Assembly: GCA_030427985.1 (NCBI GenBank)
Contig: JAUIBH010000011.1
Span: forward strand, 1 to 64,000
Reading direction: 5' to 3'
DNA: 64,000 nt
Source of the DNA: Bacteroidia bacterium
GTDB lineage: Bacteria; Bacteroidota; Bacteroidia; Flavobacteriales; Flavobacteriaceae
The notes beneath the pieces are model-generated. The model did not search any database and was not told where the DNA came from. It saw only the letters and a list, made by a program, of their open reading frames with translations. The translations under genes were made by a program, and so were the position numbers. Below, piece by piece: positions 54,159 through 63,097 of the stretch (positions are counted from its first letter, which is position 1; the number at the start of each line of letters is the position of its first letter).

Positions 54159-56027
54159 ATGAAAAAGCTGCTGTTATCTTCCATAATTGTCATCATAGGA
54201 TTTACCTTTATTGGTAGACTTTCCTATTTGCAGTTGTTTCGCTTTTCTCCCGACCAGATTTTGGAGGATCCCGCCATCAAAAAAATATATGATTATCCCG
54301 AACGGGGCTATATCTATGACCGAAACGGGGAACTTATGGTGGGAAACCAGCCTGCTTATGACGTCATGGTCATTCCACGGGAAGTACAGCCACTGGACAC
54401 ACTGGAATTTTGTAGTCTTTTGGGGATAGATAAGAAGACTTTTATTTCCAAAATGGAAAAAGCTCGGGTTTATTCTCCCAGGCTTCCTTCCGTTTTGGTG
54501 CCACAACTGTCCAAGGAAGATTATGCCACCCTTCAGGAAAAAATGCGCCACTTTGTTGGTTTCTATATCCAGAAAAGATCCTTGCGCTATTACACCACAA
54601 ACAGTGCTGCCAATGTGCTGGGCTACATTAGTGAGGTGAACGAATGGGATCTCCAGAACAATCCCTACTATGTAGCCGGAGAACTAAAAGGACGAACCGG
54701 TATTGAAAAACAGTATGAAGAGGTATTGAGAGGACGAAAAGGGGTGAAACACATCCAAAAAGATCGTTTCAATCGCGATATAGGCCCTTACAAGGACGGT
54801 AAGTTGGATACCTTGCCGGAACAGGGTACCGAAATACACATCACTCTGGACAAAAAACTCCAGGAGTATGGCGAAAAATTGATGCATGGAAAACGAGGGG
54901 GCATTGTGGCCATTGAACCCAAATCAGGTGAAATCTTGGCCATGATTTCTGGCCCTACTTATGATCCATCACTATTGGTGGGCAGGGAACGTTCTAAAAA
55001 CTATAGTAAACTGCATTATGACAGTATTTCTAAACCATTGTTTGATCGATCTATTTCGTATGAAAAAGAGCCAGGGTCTCCATTTAAAACCCTCAATGCT
55101 TTAATAGCACTGCAAGAAGGAGTGGTTAATCCGAATACAAAATTTCGTTGTTATCATGGTTTTTATGTTGGAAACACATTACGGGGGTGTCATTGCGGTG
55201 GTGGAGTACGTGATATGAATTCAGGCATTTACCAATCGTGCAACGCCTATTTTGCCGGAGTCTTTCGGCGAATTTATGATAAATACCCAACCACTGATGA
55301 AGGTATGGATGTCTGGGAAAAACACATGAAAAGTTTTGGCCTGGGCAATTATTTGGGCACCGACCTGCCTACCGGAAGACCTGGAAGAATTCCAGATAAA
55401 AACTTTTACGACAAATGGTATGGGGACGGAAGATGGGCTGCATCAACCATTATATCCAATGCCATTGGACAAGGGGAAATTGCCGCAACTCCACTTCAAC
55501 TGGCCAATATGACCGCCGCCATAGCCAACCGTGGGTATTTCTACACCCCCCATGTCATAAAAAGTATGGGAAGCTCGGGATCAATCGACCCAAAATACAC
55601 CGAACCCCACTATACCACCATTGACCGCAAACATTTTGAACCTGTGATTGAAGGAATGGCCAATGTGTACAAATACGGCACGGCCAGATGGATTCAAATT
55701 CCCGACATTGAAATTGCAGGAAAAACAGGTACTGTGGAAAATTTTACAAAAATTGATGGAGAAAGGGTTCAACTTACAGATAATTCTGTTTTTGTGGCCT
55801 TTGCACCAGTTGAGAATCCACAGATTGCTTTGGCCGTATATATTGAAAATGGCTATTATGGGGCTCGGTACGCAGGGCATATTGCTTCTCTTTTGATTGA
55901 AAAATACATTAAGGGCGAAATCACACGAAAAGATTTGGAAAAGCGTATGCTGGAAAAAACCTTGGAGCATGAGTATGCCAAACCTTATAGCGGTGAACCT
56001 TTCAAGATAAATGAGTATGTCTGGTAG
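54159..56027 (+). CDS. mrdA: Penicillin-binding protein 2 (elongation transpeptidase)
   Basis: A 622-residue class B PBP with an N-terminal membrane helix (LLLSSIIVIIGFTFIG). The active-site motifs are SPFK (S307, K310), SCN (360-362) and KTG (522-524). The dimerisation domain lies before residue 250. It cross-links peptidoglycan during cell elongation together with RodA. It overlaps rodA by 17 bases. Confidence 0.96.
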   Translation: MKKLLLSSIIVIIGFTFIGRLSYLQLFRFSPDQILEDPAIKKIYDYPERGYIYDRNGELMVGNQPAYDVMVIPREVQPLDTLEFCSLLGIDKKTFISKMEKARVYSPRLPSVLVPQLSKEDYATLQEKMRHFVGFYIQKRSLRYYTTNSAANVLGYISEVNEWDLQNNPYYVAGELKGRTGIEKQYEEVLRGRKGVKHIQKDRFNRDIGPYKDGKLDTLPEQGTEIHITLDKKLQEYGEKLMHGKRGGIVAIEPKSGEILAMISGPTYDPSLLVGRERSKNYSKLHYDSISKPLFDRSISYEKEPGSPFKTLNALIALQEGVVNPNTKFRCYHGFYVGNTLRGCHCGGGVRDMNSGIYQSCNAYFAGVFRRIYDKYPTTDEGMDVWEKHMKSFGLGNYLGTDLPTGRPGRIPDKNFYDKWYGDGRWAASTIISNAIGQGEIAATPLQLANMTAAIANRGYFYTPHVIKSMGSSGSIDPKYTEPHYTTIDRKHFEPVIEGMANVYKYGTARWIQIPDIEIAGKTGTVENFTKIDGERVQLTDNSVFVAFAPVENPQIALAVYIENGYYGARYAGHIASLLIEKYIKGEITRKDLEKRMLEKTLEHEYAKPYSGEPFKINEYVW

Positions 56028-57300
56028 AGGGTTGTTTGGAAGGATAGATTGGATCACTATTTTTCTGTATGCCCTTTTGGTTTTTATTGGATGGATCAAT
56101 ATCTACTCTACATCCTTGGTCGACCCAAATCTCTCTATTTTTGATTTCTCCACCCTTTATGGAAAGCAGCTCTTTTTTATTGGACTGGCCGCTTTGGGCA
56201 TTATTTTGGTGCTGTTTGTGGAGTCCAATTTCTTTGAGCGTTTTGCATCCATCTTTTATATCATATCCATTCTTTTATTGCTGGGCCTTTTTGTTTTTGG
56301 AAAGACCATTGCCGGAGCCACCTCGTGGTATAACCTGGGATTTTTCAACTTACAGCCTTCTGAACTTGCTAAGGTAGCTACGGCACTGGCCCTGGCCAAG
56401 TTTTTAAGCGACATTCAAACTGATATTAGAACAGGTAGGCACCAAATGTATGCGTTGGCCATTGTTTTGGTTCCCGCTTTGCTCATCCTCCCACAGCCAG
56501 ATCCCGGAAGTGCTTTAATTTATTTTTCCTTCTTTTTTGTGCTGTTCAGGGAAGGCTTTCCGCTCTATTATTTGGGAATATTGATATTCATGGTCATTCT
56601 TTTTGCCACTACTTTAATGTTTGGTACCGTATGGGTAGCGATTGGCTTGATCATATTGACCATATTGGTCTACACCTTTAAAAAGGCGTCGCTTAAAATT
56701 CCCGTACTTCCTGTAATTGGGGTGATTGTGCTTTCTATTTTGTTTTCCTTGTCCGTGGATTTTGTATATGAAAACGTTTTTGAGCAACGCCACCGAGATC
56801 GGATTGCACTATGGCTCAGCTTGGAAAAGGATGAAAATAAGCTGGAAGAAATTAGAAAGACCATTGGGTACAATACCTATCAATCCGAAAAAGCCATTGA
56901 ATCTGGCGGCTTTTTTGGAAAGGGATTTTTGGAAGGTACACGAACCAAAGGAGATTTTGTTCCAGAGCAGCATACGGATTACATTTTCAGTTCTGTGGGT
57001 GAAGAATGGGGGTTTTTGGGAACGGTGACCGTCATCTTGCTCTTTTCCGTTTTCTTTTTACGGTTGATTCATATAGCGGAACGGCAAAAAAGTGATTTTA
57101 GTCGAATGTACGGCTATGGTGTTATTTCCATTTTGGTGTTCCACTACTTCATCAACATTGGTATGGTGATTGGGTTGTTGCCCACCATTGGCGTGCCACT
57201 GCCCTTTTTTAGCTATGGCGGTTCTGGGCTTATCTTTTTTACCATGCTGCTCTTTATCTTTCTAAAATTGGACTCCAACCGATTAAAGGACGGGATTTAA
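56011..57300 (+). CDS. rodA: Rod-shape determining peptidoglycan polymerase RodA
   Basis: A 429-residue SEDS protein with about ten membrane helices. The catalytic loop aspartate is in PQPDPGSALIYF, and the C-terminal signature is GVPLPFFSYGGSGL. It polymerises glycan strands with PBP2. Start overlaps mrdA; a second ATG two codons downstream is possible. Its stop codon shares bases with that of the convergent nuclease gene. Confidence 0.96.
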   Translation: MSMSGRGLFGRIDWITIFLYALLVFIGWINIYSTSLVDPNLSIFDFSTLYGKQLFFIGLAALGIILVLFVESNFFERFASIFYIISILLLLGLFVFGKTIAGATSWYNLGFFNLQPSELAKVATALALAKFLSDIQTDIRTGRHQMYALAIVLVPALLILPQPDPGSALIYFSFFFVLFREGFPLYYLGILIFMVILFATTLMFGTVWVAIGLIILTILVYTFKKASLKIPVLPVIGVIVLSILFSLSVDFVYENVFEQRHRDRIALWLSLEKDENKLEEIRKTIGYNTYQSEKAIESGGFFGKGFLEGTRTKGDFVPEQHTDYIFSSVGEEWGFLGTVTVILLFSVFFLRLIHIAERQKSDFSRMYGYGVISILVFHYFINIGMVIGLLPTIGVPLPFFSYGGSGLIFFTMLLFIFLKLDSNRLKDGI

Positions 57301-58088
57301 AACTTCCAGCCCGAAGCGTTCACCCCACTTTCAACCCCATCCTGCCAGGTTTGGGTCTGCTTTTCAAAAAAATCGATGCCTGTTTGCTTCTCAATCGAAT
57401 CAATTGGCACCAAAAAATGTTGCAAAGGCTCCTGACTTTCCTTGTTGGGCATCAGAAAAGCAAGTACCTGCTTCGTATCTTTTCTCAGAACAATCTTATA
57501 AAAAGCCTCGGGCACGTCTACATCCTCATCCCCTATTTCTTCCAAACCATCTTTTAAAATGCCGCCTGTGATCACCACTAAATCTCCATAGGATTTGCAC
57601 CAATACCGCACTTGCTGTTCCAATCTGTTCCAAATGCCTGCATTAAAATCCCTATCCTGAGGGCTTATGTTGCTCGTATAAAATGTCTCGTTATAGGCAT
57701 ATTCCGAAAAACGACGATCCCCAGCTGGGCATAAATGTCCGCGATCAAAACCAGAACCCCGGTAATTTCGCCAATCAGCCGATTTGGTTTTTACTTTGGG
57801 ATCCTCAATAAAATAGGGGCGTTTTCTATCATCATAGGTGAGATGGCTTTTTTTGAGTTCATAGAGTACCCACTCAGCCTGTTCAAATGGTTCATTGTAG
57901 GATAGCATATAATGCTCATGCCGCACAATATCGCCCGTGGTGGAGGTGGGCAGAAACTTCCCAGAAACGACTTCGTTATTGGAACTTTCTGGGTTGGAAT
58001 AGGTGGCAGGGCTATAAAAATTCTCGAACAGCCAAAAACCTATCACACAAGCCAAAAAAAGTACGGTATATATGGTTCTATTTTTCAT
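57297..58088 (-). CDS. DNA/RNA non-specific endonuclease (NUC1 family)
   Basis: A 263-residue protein with an N-terminal signal anchor (IYTVLFLACVIGFWLFENF). The active-site motif is DRGHLCPAGDRRFS (about 119-132) with the catalytic histidine, and the magnesium-binding asparagine is in FNAGIWNRLE. Such enzymes degrade extracytoplasmic nucleic acids. The gene converges on rodA with overlapping stop codons. Confidence 0.92.
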   Translation of the reverse strand: MKNRTIYTVLFLACVIGFWLFENFYSPATYSNPESSNNEVVSGKFLPTSTTGDIVRHEHYMLSYNEPFEQAEWVLYELKKSHLTYDDRKRPYFIEDPKVKTKSADWRNYRGSGFDRGHLCPAGDRRFSEYAYNETFYTSNISPQDRDFNAGIWNRLEQQVRYWCKSYGDLVVITGGILKDGLEEIGDEDVDVPEAFYKIVLRKDTKQVLAFLMPNKESQEPLQHFLVPIDSIEKQTGIDFFEKQTQTWQDGVESGVNASGWKF

Positions 58089-58212
58089 TTTATCTCAAAA
58101 ATTCCGTCAACAAAAAAGTAAAGTTCACCAAAATATAATTTTCCGTAAAACACGATCATTCCTTGGTTATGATTATATTGGAAGTCTACCAACCAAAAAC
58201 AATTTAATTTTC

Positions 58213-59517
58213 ATGGTAAAGAAAAGCATTTATGTTGGGCTGCTTTTAGCGGCTTTCCTTAATGGCAAAGTCCAAGCTCAAAGTTACGTTCCCACCAAGG
58301 AAAATCTTGAGAATAGAGAATGGTTCCAAGATGCAAAATTTGGCATGTTTATCCATTGGGGCATTTATTCGGTTCTGGGTGTGCATGAATGGGTCATGGA
58401 AACGCAATCCATCGATAAAAAAACGTATGAAAAGATAGCCCCATTTTTTAATCCGACAGAATTTGATGCGGAGGCCTGGGTGCTCTTGGCCAAATCTGCA
58501 GGGATGAAATACATTACCATCACCTCTAAACACCACGATGGGTTTGCGATGTTCGACAGTAAATTGACTGATTGGGACATTATGGATCGAACGGTCTATC
58601 AAAAGGACATCATGAAACAAATGGCCGAAGCCTGTAGAAAACATGGATTGAAGCTTTTCTTTTATTATTCGCAATTGGATTGGAATCACCCTGATTATTT
58701 TCCAAGAGGGGAAACCGGAAATAAAACAGGTAGACCAGATGAAGGAAACTGGGAAAATTACCTCGATTTCATGAATGGACAACTTACAGAACTATTGACC
58801 AATTACGGCGATGTTGCCGGTATTTGGTTCGATGGTTGGTGGGATAAAAAGGATGCCAATTGGCAACTCAAGAAAACCTATGACCTTATTCACAGCTTTC
58901 AACCACAAGCCCTTATTGGAAGTAACCATCACCAAGCTCCCATGGAGGGTGAAGATTTTCAAATGTTTGAAAAGGACCTTCCCGGTGAGAACAAAGGTGG
59001 GTTCAGTGAAGATGCCAAAGTGGGCAAATTACCTTTGGAGACCGCCGAAACCATGGCACATCGATGGGGATTCTCATTACAGGACAAGGAATATAAGTCT
59101 TCAAAAGAACTCATCCACTATTTGGTAAAAGCTGCAGGCTACAACAGCAATTTTTTGCTAAATGTGGGGCCCATGCCCAATGGAAAAATTCAACCTGAGT
59201 TTGTGGAAACCTTGAAGGTCATTGGCGAATGGACGGCTAAAAATGGAGAAAGCATATATGGTACGCGAGGGGGGCCTGTTCCTGCTCAGTCTTGGGGAGT
59301 CACCACTCAAAAAGATGACAAAGTTTATGTCCACATCCTCAACTGGCAATCCAACTCCTTTTTGTTGCCAAAAATTTCAAAAAAAATAGAGAGCGTGGTT
59401 GATTTTAAGACCAAAAAAACTTTGGTTCACGAGACAACTTCTTTTGGCACCTTAATTCAACTTCCAAACGATTGGAACAATGGAGTTGATTATATCATAG
59501 AACTATCGGTAAAATAA
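58213..59517 (+). CDS. Alpha-L-fucosidase (GH29)
   Basis: A 434-residue exported enzyme starting at the ATG at 58213, which opens a signal peptide (MVKKSIYVGLLLAAFLNG); the longer frame overlaps the divergent nuclease gene and is rejected. The GH29 features are KFGMFIHWG, TSKHHDGFAMF, and the nucleophile D207 in GIWFDGWWD. It removes fucose from host or algal glycans. No carbohydrate-binding module is seen. It ends at a strong terminator. Confidence 0.93.
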   Translation: MVKKSIYVGLLLAAFLNGKVQAQSYVPTKENLENREWFQDAKFGMFIHWGIYSVLGVHEWVMETQSIDKKTYEKIAPFFNPTEFDAEAWVLLAKSAGMKYITITSKHHDGFAMFDSKLTDWDIMDRTVYQKDIMKQMAEACRKHGLKLFFYYSQLDWNHPDYFPRGETGNKTGRPDEGNWENYLDFMNGQLTELLTNYGDVAGIWFDGWWDKKDANWQLKKTYDLIHSFQPQALIGSNHHQAPMEGEDFQMFEKDLPGENKGGFSEDAKVGKLPLETAETMAHRWGFSLQDKEYKSSKELIHYLVKAAGYNSNFLLNVGPMPNGKIQPEFVETLKVIGEWTAKNGESIYGTRGGPVPAQSWGVTTQKDDKVYVHILNWQSNSFLLPKISKKIESVVDFKTKKTLVHETTSFGTLIQLPNDWNNGVDYIIELSVK

Positions 59518-59527
59518 AATCTCCCAT

Positions 59528-59559
59528 AAAAAAACCGACTTTTAAAAGTCGGTTTTTTT
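59528..59559. terminator. Bidirectional terminator between fucosidase and protease genes
   Basis: A perfect palindrome of 16-base arms with core ACCGACTTTT/AAAAGTCGGT, with A-run and T-run on the two sides, lies 11 bases after the plus-strand fucosidase stop and 20 bases after the minus-strand protease stop. It can act for both strands. Confidence 0.93.
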
Positions 59560-59578
59560 ATTTTCTGTTGATTCTATT

Positions 59579-61762
59579 TTAATCTTTATTAGCACTGGCC
59601 AATTTTTGCTCTCCCCCTTTAATGTTGTTCATCTGCAAATCTTTGAGCACATTCACGGCCTCTTCCACATAAATGTCTTTTGCCAAATCTTTGTGCCATC
59701 TGTCCCTTTTCTCGCGAAGTACTGAATCTTGCGTAAACAACTCAGTTTCATATTGGAGGGAGCCAAAGGTCAATTTGGAATCGTAATCCCGTAGGCTTTT
59801 AAATTTATCTGAACGTTTTTTGGCCTCATCTTCCTTGGTCACAAATTTGTCGTAATTAAGAGAAACAACGGTTTCATCTTGCTGTTCTTTGATCCATCTG
59901 GCATTATCCTCTATCAGTTTGATTTGCGGATTGTTCGCCATACGTTTTTGGCTATTGGCCACAGTGGTCTCAAAATCGATGTAACCATCCCAAACTTCAT
60001 AATCTGCAGGAGTGATTTTGTCCCAACCCAATGGGTTTTCTTGATCACGCTCACCCAAATCGATATAACTGTATCTATCTGGCACAACAATGTCACTTTT
60101 TACTCCTTCCAATTGAGTTGAACCTCCATTGATTCTGTAAAACTTCTGGGTGGTCAGTTTAATGGCACCCAAATTGCCATGCTCATTGCTGCGGACAATA
60201 TTGTCCAATGGAATTACATTCTGAACGGTTCCTTTCCCGAAAGTTTGTTTGCTTCCAATGATAACGGCTCTTTTATAATCCTGCATGGCAGCTGCCAAAA
60301 TTTCTGAGGCGGATGCTGACAATTCATTTACCATGATCACCAAGGGGCCATCCCATTGAATGCGTTCATCCTTGTCCTCATGCACTTCTTTTCGCTCTCC
60401 AGAAGAACGAACCTGGACTATGGGGCCATCCTTAATGAAAAGTCCGGCCATTTCAACAACGGTTTTTAAGGATCCTCCTCCATTATCCCGAAGATCAAGG
60501 ATTATGCCTTCAACACCGTCTGCTTTTAGGCGTTCCACCTCTTTAGCCACATCGGTAGCTGCATTTCGTTCAGAATAATCCTCAAAATCCACATAGAATT
60601 TAGGGAGATTTATGATTCCATATTCGTGCTCCTCACTTTTTATGGTTGCAGATTTTGCATAGGATTCTTCAAGTTCGACCACATCTCGGGTAATGGAAAC
60701 TTTTTCAACGGTTCCATCAACTTTTCTAACTGTAAGGTCCACAATGGTTCCTTTGGGCCCTTTGATGAGTTTAATAGCATCATCAAGACGCATTCCCACA
60801 ATATCAATGGGTTCCTCACCTTCTTGTCCTACTTTTAAAATTTCATCACCTACTTCTAGGCTCTGATCTCTCCAAACGGGACCTCCGGAAATAATCTCTA
60901 CAATTTTGGCACCTTCGGGTCTTTTTTGCAAACGGGCTCCAATACCTTCAAACTTACCGGACATGCCAATATCAAATCGTTCTTTTTCTTCAGGTGCGAA
61001 ATAAAACGTGTGGGGATCAAATTCATCCACAATGGTGTTGATGTACTGCACAAACCAATCCTTGCGCTCCAAATCATCGATGAAATCAAAATACTCATCC
61101 AAGTTTTCCTTTACATTCTCGCGAGATTCTTCTTCGGTCAAGTTTTTATCCACTTCCTCTGGTATTGCAGAAAACAAATAGGTTTGTGCTTCATCACCAT
61201 CCGGGGTAACCACTGGCACAGTTGCATCGGAAATCCTGTTTTCCACCTTGTTCCCAAATATGGCCAAGGCATTGTACTTTAATTGCTTTCTCCAACGCTC
61301 ACGAAGTTGCTTTTTGTTAGCCGCGAATTCTTGTTCGCTATAATCAATATCAATGGTTTCATCCAAGGTAAAATCGAAAGGTTCTGAAAGTACCTCTTTG
61401 TAGATTTCCTTGGCCTCGTTCATGCGGACCATTAATCGTTGGTAGACAATATTGAAAAATGTAATGTCGGTATTCTTGATCTCATCATCGATCATGAACC
61501 TGTATTTTTCAAACTCCCGAACATCACTTTCCAGAAAATAGCGTTTGGTAGGATCTAAAATGTCGATAAAATCATCAAAAACACTGGAACTGAACGTGTC
61601 ATCCAGATTTTTAGGTTCATAGTGTCCTCTTTCCAGCACATACGTAATCAAATCCAGTAGCAGTTTATCCTTGTCATCATTGTCAAAAGACTTGTTTGTA
61701 AAACTGCAGGAGGCCACTGCGACAAGGATTACTAGAAGTGCCAAAACAAAATTCTTCTTCAT
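59579..61762 (-). CDS. prc: Carboxy-terminal processing peptidase (Prc/Tsp, S41)
   Basis: A 727-residue lipoprotein (VASCS, cysteine 19). It has an N-terminal helical Tsp domain, a PDZ domain (about 255-330, GIGARLQKRPEGAKIVEIIS) and the S41 catalytic core: serine 484 in SASASEILAAAMQDY and lysine 510 in TFGKGTVQ. A helical C-terminal domain follows. Such proteases trim or degrade periplasmic proteins from the C-terminus. It diverges from surE over 188 bases. Confidence 0.94.
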   Translation of the reverse strand: MKKNFVLALLVILVAVASCSFTNKSFDNDDKDKLLLDLITYVLERGHYEPKNLDDTFSSSVFDDFIDILDPTKRYFLESDVREFEKYRFMIDDEIKNTDITFFNIVYQRLMVRMNEAKEIYKEVLSEPFDFTLDETIDIDYSEQEFAANKKQLRERWRKQLKYNALAIFGNKVENRISDATVPVVTPDGDEAQTYLFSAIPEEVDKNLTEEESRENVKENLDEYFDFIDDLERKDWFVQYINTIVDEFDPHTFYFAPEEKERFDIGMSGKFEGIGARLQKRPEGAKIVEIISGGPVWRDQSLEVGDEILKVGQEGEEPIDIVGMRLDDAIKLIKGPKGTIVDLTVRKVDGTVEKVSITRDVVELEESYAKSATIKSEEHEYGIINLPKFYVDFEDYSERNAATDVAKEVERLKADGVEGIILDLRDNGGGSLKTVVEMAGLFIKDGPIVQVRSSGERKEVHEDKDERIQWDGPLVIMVNELSASASEILAAAMQDYKRAVIIGSKQTFGKGTVQNVIPLDNIVRSNEHGNLGAIKLTTQKFYRINGGSTQLEGVKSDIVVPDRYSYIDLGERDQENPLGWDKITPADYEVWDGYIDFETTVANSQKRMANNPQIKLIEDNARWIKEQQDETVVSLNYDKFVTKEDEAKKRSDKFKSLRDYDSKLTFGSLQYETELFTQDSVLREKRDRWHKDLAKDIYVEEAVNVLKDLQMNNIKGGEQKLASANKD

Positions 61763-61950
61763 AAATCTATTTTTTTCGGAGTGATGGAATTTGGTTTCTC
61801 CATCACTTTTCCGTCATTTCTACTTGTATGAATTCCCTAAGATACTGAAAAAACCATGCCAGTTCGGGCATTGTCGTTTAATTTTTTGTTAAACAGTCAG
61901 GACTCCATATCCTTATGAAAAACGTATTTTTATGCCATTAATTATCCAAA

Positions 61951-62733
61951 ATGAAAAAACCACTCATTCTGGTTACCAATGATGATGGAATAACGGCTCC
62001 CGGATTGCGGGCCTTAATAAGGACCGTGAAACAATTGGGCGATGTGGTCGTTGTGGCCCCGGACAGTCCCCAATCGGGCATGGGACACGCCATAACGGTA
62101 GATAGCACCCTTTTTTCCAAAAAGGTTGTTGTGGACCACAAGGAGGGTGCCCCAAGCGAGTACAGCTGCAGTGGAACCCCAGCCGATTGTGTAAAGTTGG
62201 CCCTTCGTGTTTTATTGGACCGTACACCTGATATTTGCGTGAGCGGTATTAATCATGGCTCCAATTCATCCATCAATGTAATTTATTCCGGTACCATGAG
62301 TGCTGCCATTGAGGCAGGTATTGAAGGAATCCCCGCCATTGGTTTTTCACTTTGTGATTATTCTTGGGATGCCAACTTTGAGCCTTCATTGCAAGCCATC
62401 AAAAAAATAGTTGCAGAAGCTTTGGCCAATGGAATTCCTAGGGGAACCGTACTCAATGTGAACATTCCCAAAACCAATGGCACTACTCCCAAAGGCATAA
62501 AAATCTGTAGACAGGCAAGAGGCAATTGGAAAGAAAAATTTGATGAACGCACCAGCCCATCGGGAAAAGATTATTATTGGCTAACCGGGGAATTTGAACT
62601 GTTGGACAAAGGGGAAGACACGGATGAATGGGCACTGGCAGAAGGGTATATTTCTGTGGTTCCCACCCAATTTGACCTCACGGCACACCATGCCATACCA
62701 CAAATAAACAATTGGAATTTAAATGAACACTAA
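61951..62733 (+). CDS. surE: 5'/3'-nucleotidase SurE
   Basis: A 260-residue metal-dependent phosphatase acting on nucleoside monophosphates. The metal site is VTNDDGITAPG (D11, D12); VVVAPDSPQSGMGHAIT, CSGTPADCVKLAL and SGINHGSNS complete the family pattern. It overlaps the next gene by 11 bases and starts the surE-membrane protein-lpxB run. Confidence 0.95.
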   Translation: MKKPLILVTNDDGITAPGLRALIRTVKQLGDVVVVAPDSPQSGMGHAITVDSTLFSKKVVVDHKEGAPSEYSCSGTPADCVKLALRVLLDRTPDICVSGINHGSNSSINVIYSGTMSAAIEAGIEGIPAIGFSLCDYSWDANFEPSLQAIKKIVAEALANGIPRGTVLNVNIPKTNGTTPKGIKICRQARGNWKEKFDERTSPSGKDYYWLTGEFELLDKGEDTDEWALAEGYISVVPTQFDLTAHHAIPQINNWNLNEH

Positions 62734-63010
62734 AAAGGAAATATTAATCGGTTTTGCCGTAGGAATCATGGCCAACGTATTTGGAACGCTTATTTATATT
62801 TTATTGTTTTCCGATTTAGGTATAGCGGAAACCTTTAACGCCGCTATGGATCAGGGACACATGGGCAGTTTGTTGGCATTGGGTGCCATTTTGAATTTGG
62901 TGGCCTTTTTTGGGTTTCTTCGGATAAAAAGGGAACACAGGGCCAGAGGAGTTATGATCGCTACTTTGGTAACCGCATTGGTCATTTTGTTCTATAAAGT
63001 GTTTGCTTAA
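62723..63010 (+). CDS. Small membrane protein of unknown function
   Basis: A 95-residue protein with three predicted membrane helices (about 7-29, 47-65 and 76-93). I do not recognise the family. Its start lies inside the end of surE (ATGAACAC), so translation is coupled. It lies between surE and lpxB, a position that suggests an envelope role, but there is no direct evidence. Confidence 0.75.
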   Translation: MNTKKEILIGFAVGIMANVFGTLIYILLFSDLGIAETFNAAMDQGHMGSLLALGAILNLVAFFGFLRIKREHRARGVMIATLVTALVILFYKVFA

Positions 63011-63017
63011 CAAAATG

Positions 63018-63087
63018 CAAGTTCAAACTCAAAGTGCAAGTGCAAAAAGGTGCTCCAAATTGAAATTGAACTTGATACTTGAACTTG
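63018..63087. repeat. CAAGTTCAA / TTGAACTTG inverted and direct repeats
   Basis: CAAGTTCAA (63018-63026) is the inverse of TTGAACTTG, which appears twice (63066-63074 and 63079-63087, 13 bases apart). It can fold as alternative stems just ahead of lpxB. It resembles simple intergenic repeats of flavobacteria; the stems may influence lpxB translation. Confidence 0.6.
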
Positions 63088-63097
63088 AGATTTCAAT

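Noticed and set aside
58072-58212. 47-residue N-terminal extension of the fucosidase
   Set aside because: It overlaps the start of the divergent nuclease gene and would put the signal peptide inside the protein.
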